Assembly: GCF_020991365.1 (NCBI RefSeq)
Contig: NZ_JAJLRA010000013.1
Span: 62,001-126,000, forward strand
Length of the DNA: 64,000 bases
Origin: Streptacidiphilus sp. ASG 303
GTDB lineage: Bacteria > Actinomycetota > Actinomycetes > Streptomycetales > Streptomycetaceae
Reading direction: 5' to 3'
Shown here: positions 25,362-34,739 of the stretch, one piece after another
Numbering within the stretch: the stretch's first letter is position 1
Layout: each line of letters starts with the position of its first letter
Made by a program: the position numbers and the translations under genes
The notes under the pieces: generated by a model
Told to the model about the DNA's origin: nothing
The model's database searches: none
What the model saw: the letters and a program-made list of their open reading frames with translations, nothing else

Positions 25362-26978
25362 GTGGCCGACCCCAAGGGCTTCCTCAGCATCCCGCGCCGC
25401 CCGCTGCCGCGCCGCCCGGTCCGGGAGCGGGTCGCCGACTGGAACGAGGTCCACACCGGCCAGGAGCTGCTGCCGGTGGTGGCGGCGCAGGCCGACCGCT
25501 GCATGGACTGCGGCATCCCCTTCTGCCACAGCGGCTGTCCGCTCGGGAACCTGATCCCGGAATGGAACGAGCTGGCCGCCCGGGGCGACTGGCGGGCCGC
25601 GGGCGAGCGGCTGCACGCGACCGACAACTTCCCGGAGTTCACCGGCCGGCTCTGCCCCGCGCCGTGCGAGTCCGCCTGCGTGCTGGGGATCAACGCCGAC
25701 CCGGTGACGATCAGGGACGTGGAGGTGGCCGTCGCCGACCACGCCTGGGCGGGCGGGGCGCTCCCCGCCCGCCCGCCGGAGCGGCTCTCGGGCCGGACCG
25801 TCGCGGTGGTCGGCTCCGGCCCGGCGGGCCTGGCCGCGGCCCAGCAGCTGACCCGCGCGGGGCACACCGTCACCGTCTACGAGCGGGCCGACCGCGTCGG
25901 CGGGCTGCTGCGGTACGGCATCCCCGAGTTCAAGATGGAGAAGCGCCACCTGGACCGGCGGATCCGGCAGATGCGGGAGGAGGGCACCCGCTTCCGGACC
26001 GGGGTGCGGGTGGGGGCCGACCTGGACGCCGCCGACCTGCTGCGGCGCAGCGACGCGGTGGTGGTCGCCGTCGGAGCCACCGACCCCCGCGAGCTCCCGG
26101 TGCCCGGCCGGGGGCTGGCCGGGGTTCACCAGGCGATGGAGTACCTGCCGCTGGCCAACCGGGTGTGCGAGGGCGACTTCGCGGTGCCGCCGGTCACGGC
26201 CGAGGGCAGGGACGTGGTGATCGTCGGCGGGGGCGACACCGGCGCGGACTGCCTGGGGACGGTCCTGCGGCAGCGCGCGGCCTCCGTGGTGCAGCTGGAC
26301 ATCAACCCGCGGCCGGGCGGGGACCGGGCGGAGGACGAGCCGTGGCCGGTGTACCCGCGGGTGTACCGGGTCTCCCCCGCGCACGAGGAGGCACGGGCGC
26401 TGGCCCTGCCGCACGGCACCGGGCCGCAGGGCCCGGGACCGGGCTGGGCGGGCCCCTGCGGCGGGGCGGACCCGGGCGGTCCCGGGCACCGCGGCGGGGC
26501 GGCCTCCGGCGGGGAGCCGTCGGGCGCGGACCTGCCGCCGCCCGGGGCGGTGGGCGACGTGCGCGTCTTCTCCGCGTCGACCCTGCGGTTCGAGGGGGAC
26601 GCCGTCGGCCGGGTCCGGGCGCTCCACCTGGCCGAGGCGGAGCCCGGCAGCAGGCGCCCGCGGCCCGGCACGGAGCGGGCGGTCCCGGTGCAGCTGGTCC
26701 TGCTGGCGCTCGGCTTCCGCGGACCGGAGCGGGACGGGGGCCTGGTGGAGCAGCTGGGCCTGCGGTTCGACGCACGCGGCACCCTGGCCCGGGACGCCGG
26801 CTTCGGCGCGGGCACCGAGGGGGTGTTCGTGGCGGGCGACGCGGGCCGGGGGCAGTCCCTGGTGGTCTGGGCGATCGCGGAGGGGCGGTCGGCGGCGGCG
26901 GCCGTGGACCGCTACCTGACGGGCGGCACGGACCTGCCGGCCCCGGTCCGTCCCGCCGACCGGCCGCTGGCGGTGTGA
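25362..26978 (+). CDS. gltD: Glutamate synthase small-subunit-like flavoprotein with a Gly/Pro insert
   Basis: A 538-residue FAD/NADPH protein related to the beta subunit of glutamate synthase, which feeds NADPH electrons to the large subunit through [4Fe-4S] clusters. The Cys motifs are present (CMDCGIPFCHSGCPLGN and CPAPCESAC), as are the FAD fold GSGPAGLAAAQQL and the NADPH fold GGGDTGADC. Ordinary GltD is about 480-490 residues; the excess is a disordered Gly/Pro/Ala insert at about 350-395, inside the NADPH half. No gltB lies nearby, so it may serve a distant GltB or act as a separate GltD-like oxidoreductase. GTG 25362 has GGAGG upstream. Confidence 0.88.
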   Translation: MADPKGFLSIPRRPLPRRPVRERVADWNEVHTGQELLPVVAAQADRCMDCGIPFCHSGCPLGNLIPEWNELAARGDWRAAGERLHATDNFPEFTGRLCPAPCESACVLGINADPVTIRDVEVAVADHAWAGGALPARPPERLSGRTVAVVGSGPAGLAAAQQLTRAGHTVTVYERADRVGGLLRYGIPEFKMEKRHLDRRIRQMREEGTRFRTGVRVGADLDAADLLRRSDAVVVAVGATDPRELPVPGRGLAGVHQAMEYLPLANRVCEGDFAVPPVTAEGRDVVIVGGGDTGADCLGTVLRQRAASVVQLDINPRPGGDRAEDEPWPVYPRVYRVSPAHEEARALALPHGTGPQGPGPGWAGPCGGADPGGPGHRGGAASGGEPSGADLPPPGAVGDVRVFSASTLRFEGDAVGRVRALHLAEAEPGSRRPRPGTERAVPVQLVLLALGFRGPERDGGLVEQLGLRFDARGTLARDAGFGAGTEGVFVAGDAGRGQSLVVWAIAEGRSAAAAVDRYLTGGTDLPAPVRPADRPLAV

Positions 26979-27165
26979 CCGGCCCCCGCACCGGGCCGCC
27001 CGCCGGGACCGGTCGGATGCCGGGCGCGCAGGCGTATGGGCGTGCGGGCGTGCGGGGCGGAAGGTGGGACCGGCCGGGCCCGGCGTCCGCAGGCGAAGGC
27101 CCCGCCGGACCGCCGCGCCCCGCCGGGCCGGACGGCCCTCCGGAGGCGGCGGGCGCGTGCCCGGC

Positions 27166-27202
27166 CGGACCCCGCGCCCCGGAGGGGGGCGGCCGGGGTC
27201 CG
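27166..27202. terminator. Weak hairpin between convergent gltD-like and aminotransferase genes
   Basis: CGGACCCCG (27166-27174) pairs with CGGGGTCCG (27194-27202). It lies between two convergent genes and could end the biosynthetic operon on the minus strand. Confidence 0.4.
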
Positions 27203-27252
27203 TGCCGCGCGCCCCGGGGCACGGGACGTGCGGCACGGCTCCCGACGGTGCG

Positions 27253-28646
27253 TCAGACGGCGTACCGGTCGGCTGCCTCCAGCGCCTCGTCGAGGATCTC
27301 CAGCCCCTGCCGGGCCTCGTCGTCCGTGATGGTGCACGGCGGCACGAGGTGGATGCGGTTGTAGTTGTACACCGGCCACATGCCGCGCTCCTTGCAGGCG
27401 GCGACGACCTCGTCCACGGGCCGGGTCTCGGCGCCGCCCGCCGCGTAGGGGACGAGCATCTCCCGCGTCGCGCGGTCGCGCACCAGCTCGACCGCCCAGA
27501 AGACGCCGAGGCCGCGGACCTCGCCGACCGAGGGGTGGCGTCCGGCGATCTCGCGCAGGCCGGGGCCGATCACCTCCTCGCCGATCCGGGCGGCGTTCTC
27601 GACGACGCCCTCCTCCTTCATGGCGGTGATGGCGGCGACCGCGGCGGCGCAGGCGAGCGGGTGCCCGGAGTAGGTCAGGCCGCCCGGGTAGGGCACGTCG
27701 CGGAACGTCTCGTGGATCGCGTCGGAGATGAGCACGCCGCCGAGGGGCACGTAGCCGGAGTTGACGCCCTTCGCGAAGGTGATGAGGTCGGGGACGACCC
27801 CCCAGTGGTCGATCGCGAACCACTCCCCCGCCCGGCCGAAGCCCGACATCACCTCGTCGGCGATGAGGACGATGCCGTACCGGTCGCACAGGGCTCGGAC
27901 GCCCGCCAGGTAGCCGGGCGGGGGCACGAGGACGCCCGCGGTCCCCACGATGCTCTCCAGCAGGACCGCCGCGACGGTGGACGGACCCTCGAAGGCGATC
28001 ACCTGCTCCAGGTGGGCGAGGGCGCGCGCGGACTCCTCGGCCTCCGTGGCGGCGTGGAAGTGCGAGCGGTAGAGGTAGGGGCCGAAGAAGTGGGCCACGT
28101 TCCCCGAGGCGCTGCCGGACCGCTCGTTGGCCCAGCGCCGGGGGTCGCCGGTGAGGCTGATCGCGGTCGAGGTCCCGCCGTGGTACGAGCGGTAGGCCGA
28201 CAGCACCTTGGGGCGGCCGGTGTGCATCCGGGCCATCCGGACGGCGTGCTCGTTGGCCTCGGCCCCGCCGTTGGTGAAGAACACGCGGTTCAGGTCGCCC
28301 GGGGCCAGCTCGGCGATCAGCCGCGCGGCCTCCCCGCGCCGGTCGTTGGCGAAGGTGGAGGCGACCATGCAGATGCGGTCGGCCTGCTCCTTGATCGCCG
28401 CGACCACCTTGGGGTGGGCGTGGCCGATGTTCAGGTTGATGAACTGGGACGAGAAGTCGAGGTAGCGCTTGCCGTCGTAGTCCCAGAAGTGGCGGCCGGA
28501 GGCCCCCGCGACCGGGAGGGGGGCGACCGAGCCCTGGGCGGCCCAGGAGTGGAAGAGGTGCGCGCGGTCGTCGGCGAGGACCCTCCTCCCCTCCTCGGGG
28601 TCGGGGGCGGGGACGGGCTGCTGCGGGGGCAGGTCTCGGGTCGTCA

Positions 28647-28647
<1 letters not shown>
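27253..28647 (-). CDS. Class III PLP aminotransferase (biosynthetic operon)
   Basis: A 464-residue fold-type I aminotransferase that moves an amino group between an omega- or beta-amino acid and an oxo acid. Visible are FTNGGAEANEHAVRMAR (cofactor phosphate site), VLLESIVG, LIADEVMSGFGR and the PLP lysine in ITFAKGVNSGYVPLGG. It resembles beta-alanine/taurine-type transaminases. ATG 28647 overlaps the glutamate mutase stop by one base, so it is translationally coupled. In this operon it may act on 3-aminoisobutyrate or another amino building block; that is inference. It is the last gene of the operon. Confidence 0.9.
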
Positions 28648-30051
<1,404 letters not shown>

Positions 30052-30059
<8 letters not shown>

Positions 30060-30498
30060 GCTGCGGCTCGGGCTCCCGGGCGGCGGCGTCCAGCATGTCG
30101 AGCAGCAGGACGAGGCCTCCGGCGTCGGGGAGGATGTGGTCCACCCCGAGGTCCCGCAGGCGCTGCAGGTCGGCGTCGGTCGTGCGGCTGCCGACGGACA
30201 GGTTGCCGCCCAGCACCACCGGGCGGCGGAGCCGGCCGGCGGCGCGGAGTTCGGGCAGGGCGCGCAGGTCCTGGTGGGCGTGGCCGTTGAGGCTGCCGAT
30301 CAGGACGGCCTCGGCGCGGGGGTGGCGGTCGAGGGCGTCCGCGAAGTCCGCGAGCGGCGTGCACACGCCGAGGTTGACCACGGTGAAGCCGTGCTCGCGC
30401 AGCTGCATGGCGATCAGGTGGTTGGCGACGGCGTGCGCGTCGCTCTCGGCCACCCCCAGGATGACCAGGCGTTCGCTCCGCCCGTGAAGCGTGTCCAT
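30052..30498 (-). CDS. glmS: Glutamate mutase small (cobalamin-binding) subunit, GlmS/MutS type
   Basis: A 148-residue Rossmann-like B12-binding subunit. The signature normally reads SDCHAVGN with DxHxxG; here it is ESDAHAVANHL (about 20-30), keeping Asp and the cobalt-ligand His but replacing the Gly by Ala. The downstream loops SLNGHAHQD and VVLGGNLSVG match the family. ATG 30498 follows GGAGAG at 7-base spacing; the GTG two codons earlier is less well placed. It overlaps the large subunit by 8 bases. With GlmE it forms the holoenzyme. Confidence 0.9.
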
Positions 30499-30526
30499 GG
30501 GCACTCTCTCCGTTGCGTGGGCTGCT

Positions 30527-30580
30527 GTCGGTGCGGTCGGGACCCGCGGGGTCGTCGGTGCGGTCGGGGCCCGCGGGGCC
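30527..30580. repeat. 27-bp tandem duplication in the operon
   Basis: Two adjacent 27-bp copies (30527-30553 and 30554-30580) differing at two positions lie in the 96-base spacer between the desaturase and glutamate mutase genes, the widest gap in the operon. Confidence 0.8.
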
Positions 30581-30594
30581 GCCGGGTGCGCGGC

Positions 30595-31812
30595 TCAGTC
30601 CTCGAAGGCCGCGAACAGGTGGCGCCGGCTGACCTCGGCGAGCCGGTCCGGGTGGTACTCCGCCGGGTCGGCGGTCCGCAGCGAGTCGAAGACGAGGTCG
30701 ACGGCGGCGACCAGGCCCCAGACGTGGCGGTAGGGGGGCCGGCCCGGGCGCGCCCGCCGGTGGTCCTCCTCCCTCGCGAAGAGGTAGTTGGCCCAGTCGC
30801 GGCTCATCGGGGCCCGGTGGTGGTAGTCGTGCACGACGGTGTCGCCGGTGAGCACCAGGTACCGCGCCGGGAAGTGGACCAGCAGCATGCGGCACCACCA
30901 GCGCACCCAGGCCGCCGCCCGCCGGACGGGGGGCAGGTCCGGGGCGGGGGCGGCCTCGCCGAGGAAGATGGCGTTGGTCAGGCCGGCGAAGTACTCCCTG
31001 CCGCGCCGGACGGCCGGGCCGGGCTGCGGGAAGGTGTGCTTGACGCAGAGCCGGAGGACGTTGCTGACCTGGTAGGGCACGGTCATCGGGAAGACCCAGG
31101 CCACCAGGACGGGGATCCACAGGTGGAGCCAGGTCGCGGCCCCGGCCGCCGCGGCCGCGGCCGCCAGGGTCCCGGCGCGCCAGGCCGGCGGGGCCCCGTG
31201 GACGTGGGACCGGACGCGGGCGGCCAGGAACCGGGCGTGGAACAGCGGGGAGGCGCACTTGCCGAGGACCCTCCGCCACATCTGACGCCGGGTCATGCCG
31301 GGCCGCAGCTCCAGGCTCACCAGGAACGCCTGGACGGTGGGGTCGCGCAGGGTCATGTGGTGCAGGGCGTGGTGGTCGCCGACGTGCTCGGCGCTGTAGC
31401 TCCCGAAGTCCTGGACCATCAGCAGCGCGGCGACGAGCCTCCCCAGCAGGACGTCCCGTCGGGGCCGCCCCCACATGTTCAGGTGGGCGCACTGGTGGTA
31501 GATCATCATGCGGAGGTTCCTGGCGCCGTGGAGGGTCATCGCCCAGCCGGGGAGCAGCAGGAGCAGGACCCAGCCGCCGGCCGCCGTCGCGGACGCGCCG
31601 ACGGCCACCCCGGCGGCGACCGACAGGAGGGCGTTGAGCAGGTGCCTGGTCGGCGTGTACCTGGTCCGGCGCTGGCCGGCGTGCGGACGGCCGGTGAGCA
31701 GGGTCAGCGGCAGGTCGAACACGCGCGGCAGCCGCCGCATGGACTCGCGGACGGGGTCGTCCGTCCCGGATTCCCGCAGCGGGGGCGCGGGCGGGTGGTG
31801 CACCTCAGGCAT
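30595..31812 (-). CDS. Membrane di-iron fatty-acid desaturase-like enzyme
   Basis: A 405-residue integral membrane protein with several hydrophobic helices and the three His boxes of the acyl-lipid desaturase/hydroxylase superfamily: HQCAH, HVGDHHALHH and HDYHHR. These bind two irons that activate O2 for desaturation or hydroxylation, and some relatives in biosynthetic operons make unusual functional groups. ATG 31812 follows GGGAGAGAG. It lies between the decarboxylase and glutamate mutase genes. With no fatty-acid or carrier-protein gene nearby, it more likely modifies an amino-acid-derived intermediate; this is inference. Confidence 0.85.
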   Translation of the reverse strand: MPEVHHPPAPPLRESGTDDPVRESMRRLPRVFDLPLTLLTGRPHAGQRRTRYTPTRHLLNALLSVAAGVAVGASATAAGGWVLLLLLPGWAMTLHGARNLRMMIYHQCAHLNMWGRPRRDVLLGRLVAALLMVQDFGSYSAEHVGDHHALHHMTLRDPTVQAFLVSLELRPGMTRRQMWRRVLGKCASPLFHARFLAARVRSHVHGAPPAWRAGTLAAAAAAAGAATWLHLWIPVLVAWVFPMTVPYQVSNVLRLCVKHTFPQPGPAVRRGREYFAGLTNAIFLGEAAPAPDLPPVRRAAAWVRWWCRMLLVHFPARYLVLTGDTVVHDYHHRAPMSRDWANYLFAREEDHRRARPGRPPYRHVWGLVAAVDLVFDSLRTADPAEYHPDRLAEVSRRHLFAAFED

Positions 31813-31844
31813 CGCCGATCTCTCTCCCGGGCGTGGTGGTGCGG

Positions 31845-33365
31845 TCAGGCGTCGGCCGCCGCGGCCTCCATGGCCGCGGCCAGCGCCAGCAGGTCGTCGA
31901 GGACCAGGTCGAGCTGGCCCGTGGTCGTCTCCGGATTGAGCAGCATGAGCTTGAGGAAGACCCGGCTGCCGCCGTCCTCCTGCGCGATGTGGGTGCGGGC
32001 GAGGAGGGCCCGTCCCTCCTCCATCACGCGGCGGCGGAGCCTGCCGTTGAAGTCGTCGGCGTCCAGGCCGTGGCCGGGGAGGTAGCGGAAGAGCACGGCG
32101 GTGAGCGGCGGTTCGGTGCCCAGTTCGAGGCGCGGCTCGGCGGCGATGCGGGCGGCGGCGTGCCGGGCCAGGTCGTGGCAGGTGTCGACCATGGCGGCGA
32201 CGGTCTCCCGGCCCAGCGCCCGCATGGAGACCGCGATCTTGAGGGCGTCGACCCGGCGGGTGGTCTGCAGGGAGGTGTTCTGCGCACCGATGTAGCCGGC
32301 GCAGGTGTCGTCGTCGGCACTCAGGCAGGTGGTGGGCTGGAGGCCGAAGGAGGACATGGTCTCGGCCCGGCGCACCAGCAGGGCGGCCGAGGAGGCGGGG
32401 GTCCAGCCGAACTTGTGCAGGTCCAGGGTGACCGAGTCGGCCTGGGCGAGTCCGTCGAGCATCGGGCGCAGCCGGGGCGAGAAGAGCGCGCCGGCGCCGT
32501 AGGCGGCGTCGGCGTGCAGCCAGACGCCGTGCCGGCGGGCGACCGCGGCGAGCTCGGGCAGCGGGTCGACGATGCCGAGGTCGGTGGAGCCGGCCACGGC
32601 GACCAGGGCGACGGCGATCCGGTCCTCGGGGAGCCCGGTGAGGATGCGGTCGGCCTCCTCGGGGATCATCCTCCCCTGCTTGTCGACCGGGACGGTGATG
32701 ATGTTGTCCTCGCCGATGCCGAGCAGGCGCACGGCGCGCTCGACCGAGAAGTGGACGCCCCGGGGGCAGAGCACCACGGGCTGGACGCCCAGCCGGAGCA
32801 GGCCCTCCTGGAAGGCGTACCGGCCGAGCTTCTCCGCGATGGTGGTGTCCCGGGCCATGGTCATGGCCATCAGGTTGGAGACGCTGCCGCCGGAGGTGAG
32901 GGTGCCGCCGGCCTCGGCGCCGTCGTAGCCGACGAGTTCGGCGAGCTGCCCGATCACCCAGCGGTCCAGCTCCAGCGCGAAGGGGCCGCTCTCCCAGGCG
33001 TGGAGGGACTGGTTGAGGACGGCGCCGACCAGTTCGGCGGCGGCGGCCACGTCGGTGGGCGGGGGCTGCATCCGGGCCAGCGCGGCCGGGTGGGTGATGT
33101 CCACCGACCACTGCGCGTAGGGGCGCACCAGGCCGGCGAGGACCTCGCCGGGGTCGCCGCCCCGCTCGGGCAGCAGCGGTGCGGCGAGGGCCTCGGCGGC
33201 GGCGGCGCGGGCGCCCCCGGGGCCGCCCGGCGCGACCGGGCCGGTCCGGGCCGCGGAGACCTCCCGGAGGATGTCGAGGGCGGTGTCGACCAGGCGGCGC
33301 ACGCTCTCCAGGCCGGCGGGGGTGCCGGCGGGCTGGTACAGGGGGCCGGGCGCGCTCGTGCTCAC
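31845..33365 (-). CDS. PLP-dependent group II amino-acid decarboxylase
   Basis: A 506-residue decarboxylase of the aspartate/glutamate/diaminobutyrate/aromatic group. Key elements are TSGGSVSNLMAM (cofactor phosphate), HADAAYGAG (ring-stacking Asp region) and the PLP lysine in LDLHKFGW. It removes the alpha-carboxyl from an amino acid; with glutamate mutase next door, 3-methylaspartate (giving 3-aminoisobutyrate) is the attractive candidate, paralleling the logic of vicenistatin starter formation. GTG 33365 follows GAGGAG. A glutamate or diaminobutyrate substrate cannot be excluded. Confidence 0.9.
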   Translation of the reverse strand: MSTSAPGPLYQPAGTPAGLESVRRLVDTALDILREVSAARTGPVAPGGPGGARAAAAEALAAPLLPERGGDPGEVLAGLVRPYAQWSVDITHPAALARMQPPPTDVAAAAELVGAVLNQSLHAWESGPFALELDRWVIGQLAELVGYDGAEAGGTLTSGGSVSNLMAMTMARDTTIAEKLGRYAFQEGLLRLGVQPVVLCPRGVHFSVERAVRLLGIGEDNIITVPVDKQGRMIPEEADRILTGLPEDRIAVALVAVAGSTDLGIVDPLPELAAVARRHGVWLHADAAYGAGALFSPRLRPMLDGLAQADSVTLDLHKFGWTPASSAALLVRRAETMSSFGLQPTTCLSADDDTCAGYIGAQNTSLQTTRRVDALKIAVSMRALGRETVAAMVDTCHDLARHAAARIAAEPRLELGTEPPLTAVLFRYLPGHGLDADDFNGRLRRRVMEEGRALLARTHIAQEDGGSRVFLKLMLLNPETTTGQLDLVLDDLLALAAAMEAAAADA

Positions 33366-33443
33366 GGGTGCTCTCCTCGTGGGGGCGGGGCGGCTTCGGG
33401 CCGCTCGGGACGGGGCCGCCGGGGCGGGGCGGCGGCGGGGGGC

Positions 33444-34739
33444 TCAGGTCTGCGGGGTCGGGTCCGGTTCGGGCGCGTCCTGCGGCAGGGGCAGGGGGGC
33501 GGGGAAGTCCTTCATCCGGGGGACCGGCGAGAAGGCCACCCAGAGCAGGGCGAGGAGGAAGCAGGCGGAGGTGGCCCAGAGGGTGGCCCGCAGCCCGACG
33601 GCGTCGCCGAGGGAGCCGCCGGCCAGGGCGCCGAGCGGGAGCGGCCCCCAGGCGATGAACCGGCAGCCCGCGTTGACCCGGCCGAGCAGGTGGTCCGGGG
33701 TGATCACCTGGCGCAGGCTCACGGCGTGGATGGTCGACATGGTGGAGCCGAGGCCGCAGAGGGCGAAGGCGGCGGTGTACAGGACGTACGGGAGCGGGCC
33801 GGTGACGGGCGCGAGCGGGACGAGGGCGGGCGCGCAGCAGCAGAGGGCCAGTTCCACCATGACCGCCCGGCCCAGGCCCAGCCGGTCCTTCAGCGGTCCG
33901 GCGCCGACGGCGCCCAGCAGCGAGCCGACGGCGCCGACCCCCAGGACCAGGCCGATGGTGCCGGGGCTCATCCCGAGCTGCCGGGCCGCGTACAGCACGA
34001 AGACCGTCTGCAGGGACATCCAGCAGAAGTTGTACGTGCCGGCCTGGAGGGCGATGGCGCGGATGGAGGCGTTGCCGAGGACCATGCGCAGCCCCTCGGC
34101 GATGCTGCGCGCGGTGGAGGTGCGCACGGCGGGCTGCTCGGGCCGGGGCTCCTGGCGGCGGATGGACGCCAGGCCGGCCACCGAGACGAGGTAGGAGAGG
34201 CAGTTGACGAGGAGGGCGACCGGCGCGGTGAGCCAGCCGATCAGCAGGCCCGCCAGGCCCGGGCCCCCGATCTGGGCGACCGAGGTGGTGACGGACATCT
34301 TGCTGTTGCCCTCCACCAGGTGCTCCCGGTCGACCAGGGAGGGCAGGTAGGACTGGTAGGAGACGTCGAAGAGCACGGTCAGGACGCCGATGGCCAGCGC
34401 CGCCAGGTACAGGTACCCGATGTGGAGGACCCCGAGGACGGCGCACAGCGGCACGCTGCCGACGAGCAGGGCCCGCCCGAGGTTGGCGGAGACCATCAGC
34501 GGCCGGCGGCGGCGCCGGTCGACCCAGACGCCGATGAAGAGCGTCGCGCCGAGGAAGGGCGCGTAGCTGGCCGCGTTGAGCAGGCCCAGCTGGGTGGAGG
34601 TGGCGTGCAGCTGGTAGACCGCGGCGAGCGGCAGGGCCAGCTGGGTGACCTGGGCGCCCAGCTGGGAGACGGACTCGCCCGCCCAGAGCCTGAGGAAGTC
34701 GCGGTTGCCCCACAGGGCGCCGCGGCGCGGGGAGGTCAT
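33444..34739 (-). CDS. MFS exporter of the biosynthetic operon
   Basis: A 431-residue, 12-helix major facilitator of the enterobactin-exporter/MefA-like group (starts LWGNRDFLRLWAGESVSQLG; GVWVDRRRRRPLM loop 2-3; ends SFSPVPRMKDFP-like). It probably exports the finished metabolite and gives self-protection. ATG 34739 overlaps the stop of the double ATP-grasp gene (ATGA), tying its expression to biosynthesis. Confidence 0.9.
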   Translation of the reverse strand: MTSPRRGALWGNRDFLRLWAGESVSQLGAQVTQLALPLAAVYQLHATSTQLGLLNAASYAPFLGATLFIGVWVDRRRRRPLMVSANLGRALLVGSVPLCAVLGVLHIGYLYLAALAIGVLTVLFDVSYQSYLPSLVDREHLVEGNSKMSVTTSVAQIGGPGLAGLLIGWLTAPVALLVNCLSYLVSVAGLASIRRQEPRPEQPAVRTSTARSIAEGLRMVLGNASIRAIALQAGTYNFCWMSLQTVFVLYAARQLGMSPGTIGLVLGVGAVGSLLGAVGAGPLKDRLGLGRAVMVELALCCCAPALVPLAPVTGPLPYVLYTAAFALCGLGSTMSTIHAVSLRQVITPDHLLGRVNAGCRFIAWGPLPLGALAGGSLGDAVGLRATLWATSACFLLALLWVAFSPVPRMKDFPAPLPLPQDAPEPDPTPQT

